Notes under the pieces: generated by a model | Database searches by the model: none | Told to the model about the DNA's origin: nothing | Seen by the model: only the letters and a program-made list of their open reading frames with translations | Position numbers and translations under genes: made by a program | DNA from: Chthonomonas calidirosea T49 | GTDB lineage: Bacteria > Armatimonadota > Chthonomonadetes > Chthonomonadales > Chthonomonadaceae | Length of the DNA stretch: 64,000 nucleotides | Reading direction: 5' to 3' | NCBI RefSeq assembly: GCF_000427095.1 | Contig: NC_021487.1 | Coordinates: forward strand, 3,271,241 to 3,335,240 | Shown: piece after piece, positions 9,016 to 19,200 of the stretch | Layout: each line of letters begins with the position of its first letter | How positions within the stretch are numbered: the stretch's first letter is position 1

Positions 9016-9630
9016 CTACTCCTCCACAAGCTGCCATTGCGGCACGATATCTTGATCGATTCCGAGTTGCTGGAGGATGCGCGCCACCACGAAGTCGGCA
9101 AGCTCCTCCACGGTTTTCGGATGGTGGTAGAAGCCGGGGGCTGCTGGCAAAACCACCGCGCCGGCCTCGGCTAACTGGGTAAAGGTGCGTAGATGAACGA
9201 GTGACCAAGGCGTTTCACGCGGCACAAGAACGAGCTTTCGCCGCTCTTTCAGGCACACATCGGCGGCGCGCGTCAGCAGATCGTCGCTAATGCCGTGGGC
9301 GATGCGTGCCGCGGTTCCCATGGAGCAGGGCACGATGACCATGCCGTCGTGGCGAAAAGAGCCGCTGGCCGGTGGGCTAAAGTACTCTTTAGGGGAAAGC
9401 AGCTGCAGCACCTTGGCGGAAGCCTTTGGAAAGAGGGCTGCAAACTCTTGCGCATTCGAGAAATGAAGATCCATCTCCACAGCCATGATCTGACGGGCCT
9501 GTTCCGATAGAATAACGTAGATCCTCTCATAATGTCGGATGGCCTCACAGAGAAAGCGATAGGCATAAATGGCGCCACTCGCCCCGGTAATTCCCACGAC
9601 AAGCTTTTTGGTAGAGAACGTTGGGTTCAC
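9016..9630 (-). CDS. ubiX: UbiX flavin prenyltransferase
   Basis: This 204-residue flavoprotein makes prenylated FMN from FMN and dimethylallyl phosphate, the cofactor of UbiD decarboxylases. The FMN-binding GITGASGA (residues 13-20) and the conserved VPRETPWS and PAAPGFYHHPKTVEEL segments are present. Its ATG overlaps the stop of the upstream Nudix gene by 4 bases and it is followed 7 bp later by ubiA, so all three are co-translated. The pairing with ubiD two genes upstream supports the assignment. Confidence 0.95.
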   Translation of the reverse strand: MNPTFSTKKLVVGITGASGAIYAYRFLCEAIRHYERIYVILSEQARQIMAVEMDLHFSNAQEFAALFPKASAKVLQLLSPKEYFSPPASGSFRHDGMVIVPCSMGTAARIAHGISDDLLTRAADVCLKERRKLVLVPRETPWSLVHLRTFTQLAEAGAVVLPAAPGFYHHPKTVEELADFVVARILQQLGIDQDIVPQWQLVEE

Positions 9631-10235
9631 TTGACGGCGCCACCCCGTAGACGCTGATAGGCTTCACGAGCGCGTTGAGGGTCGCATCCAAGAAAGGCGC
9701 GTACGATGCGTTGTCCCCCTTTACGGTGCGCGATGGTGCGGATGGCCTCACAAAGGAGGATGCGGTCGTGCAACACGAGGCGGCGTTCGCAGTCCTCACA
9801 GGTAAAAAGTGAGCGTGAGGCCACAATGCCCGCTGGATCTCGGCGTATAGGGTCAAGAGCACGTACGGTTCCTGTGTAAAGGGCTACGTAGGTATAGGGA
9901 TAGGGGTAGCTCCGCCCCGGTAGTTTTTCTGTGCACTCGATGCGGATGCCGGCAAATAGCTCGAAGTCTGGGTTCAAATGGGCACAAGCCTCCTCATAAG
10001 CTTCCCGTAGCATGGCCTGATCCAGCGTCTCGTCGGGTTCAAGCCGACCTCCAGGAAATCCGAAGACGCCGCGGCGATCACAGACTACGAGCACACGGCC
10101 ACCGTGAAACGCCACAAAGTGTACCGAGGTAACAGGGGCATCCATCGGCAGTTGGCAGCATTGAAAAGCGGTGAGGCGCACAGGCTGTGCTCCCCACTTT
10201 GTCTCAATTTCAAAAAGGGTTCTTCTCTCCTCCAT
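9627..10235 (-). CDS. Nudix hydrolase
   Basis: This is a 202-residue Nudix protein with the box G63-x5-E69-x7-R77-E78-x2-E81-E82. The conserved Gly near the end of the box is replaced by Cys84, a mild deviation. The family hydrolyses nucleoside diphosphates linked to another group; the substrate is unknown here. It lies between ubiD (5-bp gap) and ubiX (4-bp overlap) in the quinone operon. One may guess a role in prenyl-diphosphate or flavin-nucleotide handling, but nothing in the sequence shows it. Confidence 0.87.
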   Translation of the reverse strand: MEERRTLFEIETKWGAQPVRLTAFQCCQLPMDAPVTSVHFVAFHGGRVLVVCDRRGVFGFPGGRLEPDETLDQAMLREAYEEACAHLNPDFELFAGIRIECTEKLPGRSYPYPYTYVALYTGTVRALDPIRRDPAGIVASRSLFTCEDCERRLVLHDRILLCEAIRTIAHRKGGQRIVRAFLGCDPQRAREAYQRLRGGAVK

Positions 10236-10240
10236 CTTAC

Positions 10241-11698
10241 TTAAAGTCCTAATTTAGGCCAGAGCGCGTCTATCTGCGCTTTTATCTCTTGGCTCATCTC
10301 GATGACATCGGGCCATTCGCGATGAAACCCTTCCTGAGGTCCCTTGCGCGTGCAGTCGAATCCGATTTTCGAGCCGAACCCTAAAGCGCGAGAGGCATGG
10401 TCGAGAACGTCCACCGGCCCACGCACGAGACACATGTCACGCTCGGGGTCTATATTGTTGCCAATTCTCCAAAGGCATTCGCTGATGTCTTGCACGTTGA
10501 CATCGGCATCGAAGACAAAGATCATCTTCGTAAACATCGCCTGTCCTAGCCCCCAGAGGGCATGCATCACCTTGAAGGCATGTCCAGGGTAGCGCTTGCG
10601 GATGGACACGAAGGCTATGTTATGAAATACGCCTTCCACAGGCAGGTTGATATCAACAATTTCCGGCAGGTTTAGGCGCAGCAGGGGCAAGAAAAGACGC
10701 TCTGTGGCTTTGCCGAGCCAAGCATCCTCTTTCGGTGGGCGTCCAACTACGGTACATGGATAGACCGGGTTCCTTCGATGGGTAATGGCGGTGACATGAA
10801 ACACCGGATAGAGATCGGCCAAAGAGTAGTAGCCTGTGTGGTCGCCGAAAGGGCCTTCCATACGCCTCTCTTGAGGGTCAATCCAACCTTCGATCACGAT
10901 CTCTGCATCTTCTGGCACCTCAAGAGCGACGGTTTTTGCGGGCACCAAGGTAACCGGCTTTTTCCGGAGGAACCCGGCAAAAAGGAGCTCATCTAGGCCT
11001 GGAGGCAGAGGGGCTGTGGCCGCGTAGGTGAGGGCTGGGTCTCCGCCAAGCACTACGGCTGCCTGGATAGGGCGCTTCTGGAGGGCAGCAGCACGTTCAT
11101 GCTCCGCGCCCACTTTATGCATCTGCCAATGCATGCCGGTGGTGCAACGGTCGTAGACCTGTACACGATACATGCCCACGTTGCGGCGGCCTGTTTGTGG
11201 ATCGTGGGTGAAGACCAGCGGTAAGGTAATGGTGCGCCCGCCATCTTGGGGCCAACAGTGCAGAATAGGTAGGCGAAAAAGGTCTACCTGATCGCCCGTT
11301 GTGACGACCTCTTGGCAACGCCCAGGCCCTTTGGCATGTCGAGGCGGAATTTTGGCCAGCACACCCAATTTGGGGGCCAGCTCTCGCATGGCCTGCAGTT
11401 TACCGCTGGGCACCTCCGTTTTTAGGAGGGCTTCGATCTCGCAGGCGATATCCTCCAGGTCGGCGGCCCCTAGCGCCAGCGACATGCGTTTTCGCGAGCC
11501 GAAAACGTTGATAGCTACCGGAATATCGCTGCCAACAGGGTTTTCGATGAGAAGCGCAGGCCCGCCACCGGGTTGACGCATAACGCGATCGGCTACCTCG
11601 GTGATCTGCAGGTAGGGATCGAGAGGCTCCTTTATGCGTTTAAGTTCACCCATCTTTTCGAGGTAGGCAAGAAAGTCTTGAAAATCGGTGTAGGCCAC
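10241..11698 (-). CDS. ubiD: UbiD-family prenyl-FMN-dependent decarboxylase
   Basis: This 485-residue enzyme removes the ring carboxyl group after prenylation in quinone synthesis. Family segments include GMYRVQVYDRCTTGMHWQ (residues 175-192) and EGPFGDHTGYY (281-291), which holds acidic active-site residues. It is the first gene of the minus-strand operon with Nudix, ubiX and ubiA. A TATAAT box lies on the minus strand at 11755-11750. In genomes using futalosine, the homologue is MqnL; the neighbouring ubiX and ubiA types fit either pathway. Confidence 0.95.
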   Translation of the reverse strand: MAYTDFQDFLAYLEKMGELKRIKEPLDPYLQITEVADRVMRQPGGGPALLIENPVGSDIPVAINVFGSRKRMSLALGAADLEDIACEIEALLKTEVPSGKLQAMRELAPKLGVLAKIPPRHAKGPGRCQEVVTTGDQVDLFRLPILHCWPQDGGRTITLPLVFTHDPQTGRRNVGMYRVQVYDRCTTGMHWQMHKVGAEHERAAALQKRPIQAAVVLGGDPALTYAATAPLPPGLDELLFAGFLRKKPVTLVPAKTVALEVPEDAEIVIEGWIDPQERRMEGPFGDHTGYYSLADLYPVFHVTAITHRRNPVYPCTVVGRPPKEDAWLGKATERLFLPLLRLNLPEIVDINLPVEGVFHNIAFVSIRKRYPGHAFKVMHALWGLGQAMFTKMIFVFDADVNVQDISECLWRIGNNIDPERDMCLVRGPVDVLDHASRALGFGSKIGFDCTRKGPQEGFHREWPDVIEMSQEIKAQIDALWPKLGL

Positions 11699-11749
11699 CC
11701 CTCTATCCCCCTTATATGTCAGTCGCTAATGTTATATACGTTTATCGAA

Positions 11750-11755
11750 ATTATA
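11750..11755 (-). promoter_or_regulatory. Probable -10 box of the ubiD operon
   Basis: TATAAT is preceded by AGGG on the minus strand, about 52 bp upstream of the ubiD start. No good -35 hexamer is found at the usual spacing, as for several other promoters here. Confidence 0.4.
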
Positions 11756-11863
11756 CCCTGTCCCCTTGCTCGAACTTTTTAGAGGGAAAATCGAATTTGA
11801 AGCAGAAACTAACGTAGAGATGGGCAACCAAGCCCACTCGTTTTAGAAAAGGTGAACTTCCAG

Positions 11864-13459
11864 ATGTCGACAGAAGATAGTTTCAGACAGTTCCTTCAAC
11901 AGCATCTTGTCGTGATAGAACCTCTCTCCTGTGAGGCCGCGAGAGCCTCTTGGGAGATGCAGACGACGGGAAGTCCAGAAGCCATGGAGCGTGCCCGCAA
12001 GCTGCGCACAGAGCTGGCGTTGATCTACGCCGATAAAGAGACCTATCGCTATCTCAAAGAGCTACCGGTGGAGGCACTCTCCGACCCGCTTCTGAAACGT
12101 CAGCATACGCTACTGCTTCACGCCTATCTCAGTCGGCAAGGCGATGAGGAGACTTTGAAGGAGATCGTGGCTTTAGAGGTCGAGATAGCGGACATTTATA
12201 ACCACCATCGGGCACGGCTGCGTGGACAAGAGGTGAGCGATAATGAGTTAGAGCAGATCCTGATTCACTCGCGAGATGAGGCGCTTCGCAAAGAGGCCTG
12301 GGAAGCCAGTAAACAGGTTGGCGCTGCAGTGGCCGACCGGATTCGCCGGCTAGTGGCTCTCCGCAACCAAGAGGCTCAAAAGCTGGGCTACCCAAACTAT
12401 TACACGTTGCGCATCGAGTTACAGGAGATCGATTTGCAGTGGCTCGATGCGTTAATGGAGGAGCTAACCCGTCTTTCCGAGCCGCTTTGGAACCTCTACC
12501 GCGACGCGCTCGATGAGCAACTGGCAAAGCGTTACGGCGTTCCTCCTGAAGCGATTCGCCCGTGGCATCACGCGAACCGTTTCTTTCAGGCGCCAGAGCC
12601 TAGCGGTTTAAACCTAGACCCCTATTTTGCCGACAAGAACTTGGAGGCGATCACAGCGCGCTTTTATGCCGATATCGGGTTGCCAATCGAAGACATCTTG
12701 GCACGCTCCGATCTCTATGAACGTGCAGGAAAATGCCAACACGCTTTCTGCACGGATATCGATCGGCGTGGCGATATCCGTGTGTTATGCAATTGCCGGC
12801 CTAATGCACGATGGATGAACACCATGTTGCACGAATTCGGCCATGCCGCTTACGATAAATATATCTCTCCGGAGCTGCCCTACCTGTTGCGACGCCCTGC
12901 GCACACCATGACCACCGAAGCGATGGCGCTGTGGGCGGGAAGCAGAATCCATCAGCCGGAATGGCTCACGACGTATGCAAATGTGCCGGTGCAGACGGCA
13001 GAGACCATAGGCCAAAATGCCCGCATCTATGAGGCTCAGAGCCTGTTGGTGTTTATGCGTTGGTGTTTGGTGATGTATCACTTTGAGCGAGCCCTTTATG
13101 AAAACCCAGAGGGCGATCTGAACACGCTTTGGTGGGATTTAGTAGAGCGATATCAGCGCGTGAGGCGGCCGGAGGGACGCGATGCACCAGATTGGGCGGC
13201 GAAAATTCATGTCGCTACCGCCTCTGTTTACTATCATAACTACCTTTTAGGGCATCTCATTGCAGCACAGGTGGAGAAGCAACTGGAGGAGCTGGGCTGT
13301 GCCTCTACGTTCAATCCGGCGTTAGGAGACTACCTACGAGAGAGACTCTTTGCGCCGGGAGCGCTCTGGCCATGGGAAGAGTGGCTTCGAAGGGCGACAG
13401 GTGAACCTCTGAATCCTCACTACTTTGTGCAACAGTTACAGGAGGCTATTCAAAATTGA
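11864..13459 (+). CDS. Zinc metallopeptidase (M2/M3-like gluzincin)
   Basis: This 531-residue, mostly helical cytosolic peptidase has the gluzincin zinc site: H323-E324-F-G-H327 and a third ligand E352 in TTEAMALW, 25 residues on. The RNQEAQKLGYPNYYTLRIE segment resembles the M2 (angiotensin-converting-enzyme-like) and M3 (oligoendopeptidase F) families; which one is not settled by eye. It should cut oligopeptides. ATG 11864 is preceded by AAAGGTG; an in-frame GTG at 11852 overlaps that site. Its TGA overlaps the TTG start of the next gene, so the two are coupled, although no functional link is obvious. Confidence 0.88.
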   Translation: MSTEDSFRQFLQQHLVVIEPLSCEAARASWEMQTTGSPEAMERARKLRTELALIYADKETYRYLKELPVEALSDPLLKRQHTLLLHAYLSRQGDEETLKEIVALEVEIADIYNHHRARLRGQEVSDNELEQILIHSRDEALRKEAWEASKQVGAAVADRIRRLVALRNQEAQKLGYPNYYTLRIELQEIDLQWLDALMEELTRLSEPLWNLYRDALDEQLAKRYGVPPEAIRPWHHANRFFQAPEPSGLNLDPYFADKNLEAITARFYADIGLPIEDILARSDLYERAGKCQHAFCTDIDRRGDIRVLCNCRPNARWMNTMLHEFGHAAYDKYISPELPYLLRRPAHTMTTEAMALWAGSRIHQPEWLTTYANVPVQTAETIGQNARIYEAQSLLVFMRWCLVMYHFERALYENPEGDLNTLWWDLVERYQRVRRPEGRDAPDWAAKIHVATASVYYHNYLLGHLIAAQVEKQLEELGCASTFNPALGDYLRERLFAPGALWPWEEWLRRATGEPLNPHYFVQQLQEAIQN

Positions 13460-14580
13460 AGATCACGCAGATAAGCACCTATCTCACGGAGCCACGCTGG
13501 GTTTTTGTGAAGGTCTCGACGGATGAAGGGATTGAAGGGTGGGGAGAGTGTTTGGGCGATAAGGCCTTTGTGGTGGCTGAGGCCGTCCGTAGTTACGAAC
13601 ATGCGCTGATCGGTCAAGACCCCTTCCGGATCACCCATCATTGGCAGAGCCTCTATCGAGGGGCCTTTTGGCGGGGTGGCCCCATCCTTTGCGCGGCCAT
13701 TTCGGGTCTTGAAATGGCTTTGTGGGATATTTTGGGGAAGGCGCTGAACGTGCCGGTTTGGCAGCTGCTTGGAGGAGCGGTACGCGACAGGATACGAATG
13801 TACAGTCGACCGCATGGCGCAACACCGGAGCAGTTGGCCAAAAGTGCAAAGGATGTGGTAGCGCGCGGATATACCGCCATGAAGTTCTGCCCTTTCGAGA
13901 AGGTACATGTGCTAGATCACTATCAGTTAGTGGAAGAGGCGGCGGCGCGCGTTCAGGCGGTGCGCGAGGCCGTAGGAGACAGCATAGATATTTTGCTGGA
14001 CTTTCATGGAAGGGTAAGTCCAGCCATGGCTGTGCTGATGGAGGAGGCCATGCGTCCGTATCATCCGCTGTTTATTGAGGAGCCTGTTTTGCCGGAAAAT
14101 GTGGACGCGTTGGCGCGGGTGGCAGCGCAATGCAAGACACCCATCGCGACCGGCGAGCGGCTTTTCACGCGTTGGGGTTTTCGGGAGGTATTGGAGAAAG
14201 GGGCTGCTGCCGTGTTGCAGCCAGATCCCTGCATCTGCGGCGGCCTTTGGGAGACACGCCAGATTGGGAGTATGGCGGAGGTCTACTATGCCGCCCTAGC
14301 TCCCCATAATCCCTACGGCCCACTTAACCTTGCAGCGAGCCTGCAGGTAGATGCTTGCACTCCTAACTTTCTTGTGCAGGAGTTCGTAGACTCCATTGGG
14401 TTAGGTGCGGGGGTGTTGAAGCAGCCTTTTATCGTAGAGAACGGGTACATCGCCGTGCCTCAAGGCCCCGGCTTGGGCGTGGAGCCGGACGAGGAGTGGT
14501 TACGGATGCATCCTCTTAAGCCAAAGCCGGACCCAGGCCGATGGTTTCATGAGGATGATGGCTCTATGGCCGACTGGTAG
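13456..14580 (+). CDS. Enolase-superfamily sugar-acid dehydratase (galactonate dehydratase-like)
   Basis: This 374-residue protein of the mandelate-racemase/enolase superfamily removes water from aldonic acids. Metal and catalytic residues line up with D-galactonate dehydratase: D182 and H184 (LDFHGR), E208 (IEEP), E234 (TGERLFTRW) and H284 (APHNPYGP). These pairs sit one residue before the E. coli DgoD positions as I recall them. The start is TTG at 13456 inside a TTGA overlap, with AGGAGG at 13440. The product, 2-keto-3-deoxygalactonate, would enter sugar breakdown, but no other genes of that path are nearby. Confidence 0.88.
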   Translation: MKITQISTYLTEPRWVFVKVSTDEGIEGWGECLGDKAFVVAEAVRSYEHALIGQDPFRITHHWQSLYRGAFWRGGPILCAAISGLEMALWDILGKALNVPVWQLLGGAVRDRIRMYSRPHGATPEQLAKSAKDVVARGYTAMKFCPFEKVHVLDHYQLVEEAAARVQAVREAVGDSIDILLDFHGRVSPAMAVLMEEAMRPYHPLFIEEPVLPENVDALARVAAQCKTPIATGERLFTRWGFREVLEKGAAAVLQPDPCICGGLWETRQIGSMAEVYYAALAPHNPYGPLNLAASLQVDACTPNFLVQEFVDSIGLGAGVLKQPFIVENGYIAVPQGPGLGVEPDEEWLRMHPLKPKPDPGRWFHEDDGSMADW

Positions 14581-14605
14581 TAATATCTCCGGCAACGGTT
14601 CCCTT

Positions 14606-15838
14606 TCAGGATGGATTGGAGGCGGACGAGTCGGCCGATGGAGAGGCTGATGCTAATTCGCGGGCGAGGTTATCGGCAAGATGTCGCCATTGGCTGTGCG
14701 GATAGCGCTGCTGAAACAGGGCAATGAGCTGCTGTGCCTCCTCATGGTGGTGGAGATAGCGAGCACAGAGGGCTGCAGCTTTCAGCAGTGCCGTCTCTGC
14801 CTCAGGGCTATGGAGATTCTCTTGGGCCACCTGGCGAAAAAGCGTTAGGGCCTCCGTAAGGTGCTCTCCCTCCTCGAGGGCGCAGGCCAGAAAATACCGT
14901 TGTGCTGGAGATAAGGCCACCTGTGTGATGTGATGCGATTGCATCTCTAAGTAGAGCTTCACGGCCATCGAGCGCATTCTCATCTTTAGGTAGATATCGA
15001 GCGCGGTGTTGAAGTGGATCGCGGCTTGTTCCTGGTCACCCATGATCTCCCATGCACGAGCTAGCTCAGCGTGAGCGTTCGCATCGTCGGGGTGTTTTTG
15101 AAGCACGGCCTCCCAGCGAGGAATGGCCGCGCCGGGGCGATTCTGCTCCAGAGCCTGCTCTGCATCTCTGGTAAGATAGGCCATCTGAGCCTTCTGGGGA
15201 AGACGAAGCAGGTAGGCTGCGGTAAGACCCGTGACAAAGCCGCCTATATGCGCCCAGTGGGCTACTCCATAGGCGGTATCTCCCACCCAAAGTCGCCACA
15301 AGCCGCTGCCTATTTCCCCTGCTAGAAAGATTGCCACCACCAGCACAACGTGGGGGCGAATGGGCAACAGGGCAAAGGAGATGCGCGCTCGGTAATAGCG
15401 CACGGCGTAGACGCCGACAACCCCCGCGCAGGCAGCAGAGGCCCCGATGATCGGCACACGGGCGATATCAGGGGGTAGGAGGGTAAGAATAATAAGGCAC
15501 TGCAACCAGCCGCCAATCGCGCCAGATAAAAGGTAAAGGGCTAGTAGCTTGCCTCCGCCTATGGCGCTCTCTACTCCCGTTCCAAACACCCACAGGAAAA
15601 AAAGATTAAGGAGAAGATGTGCCGGGTCGGCATGTAGAAAAGAGTAGGTTAAGAGGCTCAAGAGATGAAGATGGGCGGGCACAAGCCCATAACGATAGAG
15701 TAGGGTGTTTACATCCAGCGGCCAGAAATGAGCGCTTAGAAGGAGACACAGGGTAATGAGCCCCTGCAAGATAGCAAGGGCCAGTGTCATCCACGGTCTT
15801 CTCTCCGTCGGTTGATCGGTAGCATAAGGTAGGAACAT
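14606..15838 (-). CDS. Rhomboid-family intramembrane protease with TPR tail
   Basis: This 410-residue protein has a six-helix rhomboid domain (about residues 15-220) and a cytosolic tail of tetratricopeptide-like helices (220-400). The catalytic pair is present: S134 in GASAACAG and H197 in AHIGGF, plus the HADPAHLLLN motif after the first helix. It cleaves membrane proteins within or near the bilayer. The TPR tail may recruit substrates (inference). ATG 15838 follows GGGGAGA on the minus strand. It ends 25 bp from the convergent dehydratase gene. Confidence 0.9.
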   Translation of the reverse strand: MFLPYATDQPTERRPWMTLALAILQGLITLCLLLSAHFWPLDVNTLLYRYGLVPAHLHLLSLLTYSFLHADPAHLLLNLFFLWVFGTGVESAIGGGKLLALYLLSGAIGGWLQCLIILTLLPPDIARVPIIGASAACAGVVGVYAVRYYRARISFALLPIRPHVVLVVAIFLAGEIGSGLWRLWVGDTAYGVAHWAHIGGFVTGLTAAYLLRLPQKAQMAYLTRDAEQALEQNRPGAAIPRWEAVLQKHPDDANAHAELARAWEIMGDQEQAAIHFNTALDIYLKMRMRSMAVKLYLEMQSHHITQVALSPAQRYFLACALEEGEHLTEALTLFRQVAQENLHSPEAETALLKAAALCARYLHHHEEAQQLIALFQQRYPHSQWRHLADNLARELASASPSADSSASNPS

Positions 15839-16217
15839 CCGTTCTCCCCGTAAAGACGTTACGGTATCTTTTCCCCTTTTATTTCAACGTCTATATTATG
15901 GCTTCTCGCAGGCGGTAAGGCTCATAGTTGTGGCTCGGAGTGGTTTTGGTGGATAGGTTTTGCCATCGGGGCGTTGTCCTTTTGTGAGAGCGTGGCTACC
16001 AGAAAATGTGTTGGCAAGTTGTCCTCTGGATAGACAGCACGAGGGCTGTCGTATCTGGGGGTAGAGTCGGCTGGGGAGTCGCTAGGGCGCACATGGGTCG
16101 CTTTTCGGGCATCCGCCCGATCGTGAAGGTGAGTGACACAGTTAAACGTGTAATAAGGTGGGTTTTGTAGAAGCTTTGCGGGCAGCGATCGTTCCTCTTA
16201 GAGCCTCCTTCTTTCAT
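15839..16217. other. Intergenic region without a supported gene
   Basis: This 379-bp gap separates the BTAD regulator end from the rhomboid start, both on the minus strand. It holds two short hairpins, GACAGC/GCTGTC at about 16032-16049 and CGGGC/GCCCG at about 16106-16120, neither followed by a T-run. A 73-codon open frame on the minus strand starts directly after the regulator stop, but it has no ribosome-binding site and no recognisable protein character. The AT-rich stretch near 15880-15900 probably carries the rhomboid promoter. Confidence 0.5.
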
Positions 16218-19200
16218 TCAGTCGTGTGATTGAAGCAACTTCAACGCATGGTGGCCGGCATCGAGGAGAGCCATCTCTTTGCCTTGAGCGTAGCACTCCT
16301 CCCAATCTGCTTCGGTGTGTCTACGCTTTCTTTGGGTGATGTTCTCGCTCCTTGCCCTCTGTTTGGTTGGGTCAAGAACCAAGCCGGTGGTATCTTGATG
16401 ATGTTCGAGCGCACCCCAGAGTCGAGCGGCCTCGAGATCGTCGTGCGGTGGCAAACAAAGAGCGGCGGTTGCCAACGCTTCGACCAGAAGAATGGCGTTA
16501 GGTGCTAGAGTTAACAAAGTCAACGCTTCTTGTAGAGGCGGAATGACGGCGGTAAACTCTGCTTTGGTGCTGTGCAAGAGTTTTGCTTTTAAGGTGTACA
16601 ACATAGGAAGGAGCGCCCGCTCTTCGGAGCGACATGCCAACTGAATGGCCTCTTCGAGGTAAGCTTGTGCCGCATCCATTTGGGCTTGTTCCAGTGCGAT
16701 AGCGCTAAGTTCATGGAGGGCATAGGCGATGGCACGTGTCTCTTGCGTTTGGCGCGCAAGAGTTAGGCTTTGTTGGCAAAGGGCGTGGGCATCTTCGCAA
16801 TTTTGCTGGAGGCGAGCCAACCTGCCGAGATTAAGTAGGATGAAGGCGATGCCACCCACATCTTCCCATTTTTGAAAATGCTCCAAAGCCTCTTGTTGCA
16901 GCGCGGCAGCTTCCTGGTAATTTCCTAGATATAGCTCCACAATGCCCAGGTTTCCCAAAGCAAAGCCTAGCACCCGATCGCCGAGTTCCCGAAGTTTATG
17001 AGCGCTCTGTTGCAAATAGGTTCTTGCCGCTTGAAGGTCACCTCGTTCTAGCGACACGATGCCCATCATGCCCAACACACCACATGCCCTATCCTGGGTA
17101 CCTATAGAACCATGGACGTCCCAGGCTTGCTGCAGCAACATCCATGCTTTTGTGAGATCTCCGTTTACCCATGCCAGCTGCGCGCATTGACGCAGTGCTG
17201 AAGCGAGATAGGCTTTATTGCCCAGTTGTTCAAAGAGAACACAGCACTCTTCCAAACAGGTACGTGCTGTGGCATAATCTCCTGCGTCGAACGAGAGCCA
17301 ACCAAGTCCGTTAAGTGCCTTTGCATAGGTCAAGTCGCGTTGAGGGTAACAGGCTAGCGCTTTCGATAGCCAGCTACGACCTTCTTTATAGGCACCGCGT
17401 ACCATCCAGTAGAGGGTAAGCGCCTCTGCGAAGATTGCACCTTTCTGCGGTTCCTTTGCAAAACACCAGTCTAAAGCGGCCCGCACATTGGCATCGTTTG
17501 TTTTTAGGTAGGACAACCACTCTCGTCTGTGCAGTTCGCTTTCGCTCTGTTGCCCGGAGAGCACTTTCTGAAAGAAGAAGTGATAATGGAGGTCACACAA
17601 CCTATTTCTTTCCTCATCCCGTAGGTAACGCGCCGCGTACTCTCGAATCACCTCCAGCATTCGATAGCGGGTCTCTCCTTCCTGTTCCACCTCTATAAGC
17701 GAGTTGGTGCGAAGCGTTTCCAATGCCTGCATGGTCTCTAAAAGGCTCTCCCCGTCGAAACAGACCTTACAAGCGGCCTCAGCGTCCCAACCTCCTTGGA
17801 AAACCGATAGGCTCGCAAAAAGCTTTCGTAGGCGTATGGGAAGGAGATGATAACTCGTATCGAGAACCCTTTGAAGGGAACCCTGTCGATCGCCTTTCTC
17901 AAGAGAGGAGGTATCTACCGTCCAGTTGAGACGATGGGTAAATTGGGCTCGCATTTGGGCGGGGGAGAGCATTTGGGCGTGACTACTGACCAGCTCGATC
18001 GCAAGAGGATGTCCCTCGATCCATTGGCAAATCCAGGCCACGTCGTTGCGGTTACGCTCGTTCAAAAGAAATTTACGATTATGGCTTTGCAATCTATCTA
18101 TAAACAGGGCTACGCTAGGGCACTGCAGCAGTTCGTTAAGCCCCATATTTGCGCTAGGAGTAGGCAACGGCTTTAGCCAAAGCTCCCGGTCTCCCCGAAT
18201 GCCGAGCCTCTTTCGAGAGGTCACAAGGCAACACAGATGAGGTAGCCGTTCCAAAAGGTGCTGGATAGTGGCGGCTGCTTCGGGTAGCAGGTGTTCTATG
18301 TTGTCAAGAATCAGTAGACAATCCCCCTTTGCCTCCATAGCCTGAATGAGGTGTTCGAGAGGCTCTTGATGGTGCCCTTGTGAGATATCCAAGGCGTCCA
18401 TAATCTCATCTCCAATGAGGGCTGAGTTGGAGAGACTAGCAAATGGAATAAACCAGACACCCCCACCAAAACAGTCTTGTACCCTTTCGGCTGCTTCAAT
18501 AGCAAGGCGTGTTTTTCCGATGCCGCCTGTTCCAAGAAGGCTGATAAGCCGATACTGATGCGAGCTAGGAACGAGGTGCTGTTGGATCCACTCTAGCTCC
18601 TCTTCTCGTCCAAAAAACCGTGTAAGGCGTGGAGGGATGGATTGTCTTTGCTGAGGAGACTTTGGTACTTCGGTTGCGATTAGAATTGGAAGGACATTCT
18701 GAGCGGTCTGCTTCTTGTTGCCCAGATGCCCGAGTTGTGCTTGGAGTTGCTGTGCGAGCGCTTTTACTTTTGGGGAAGGCGCAGCGCCTAACTCTTGGCG
18801 AAAAAGTGCTTCAAGCTGTTGATAGTGGCGTAGAGCGGTAGAAGGCTGGGCGGTTAGGCTGTAGAGCTGAATAAGCTCGTAGTGGGCCTCTTCGTCCAGA
18901 GGCTCCGCGTAGACGGCTTTTTGGGCGTACTCTATGGCTTGCTGGAAGTCTCTATTCTGCTTTAACAGAGTGGTCAGTTTACGCAGTGTGTGATAGTAAA
19001 CCTCGGAGAGATACTGTCGCTGTGCAAGCACCCACTCCTCCTCATTCCCCGGCAGTAGCTCGCCTTTATAGAGAGCGACCGCCTCTTTTAGAGCGGCGAT
19101 ACATTCTTGCTCGTTCGGAGCATTATCGGCCCATTTGATCTTATAGAGCATATCGAGTACATCGGAGGTAAAGGCATGAGGGTGCAGGCTCACGCTTAGA

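Noticed and set aside
15996-16217. 73-codon open frame on the minus strand after the BTAD gene
   Set aside because: It has no ribosome-binding site and no protein-like composition, and lies in a plain intergenic stretch.
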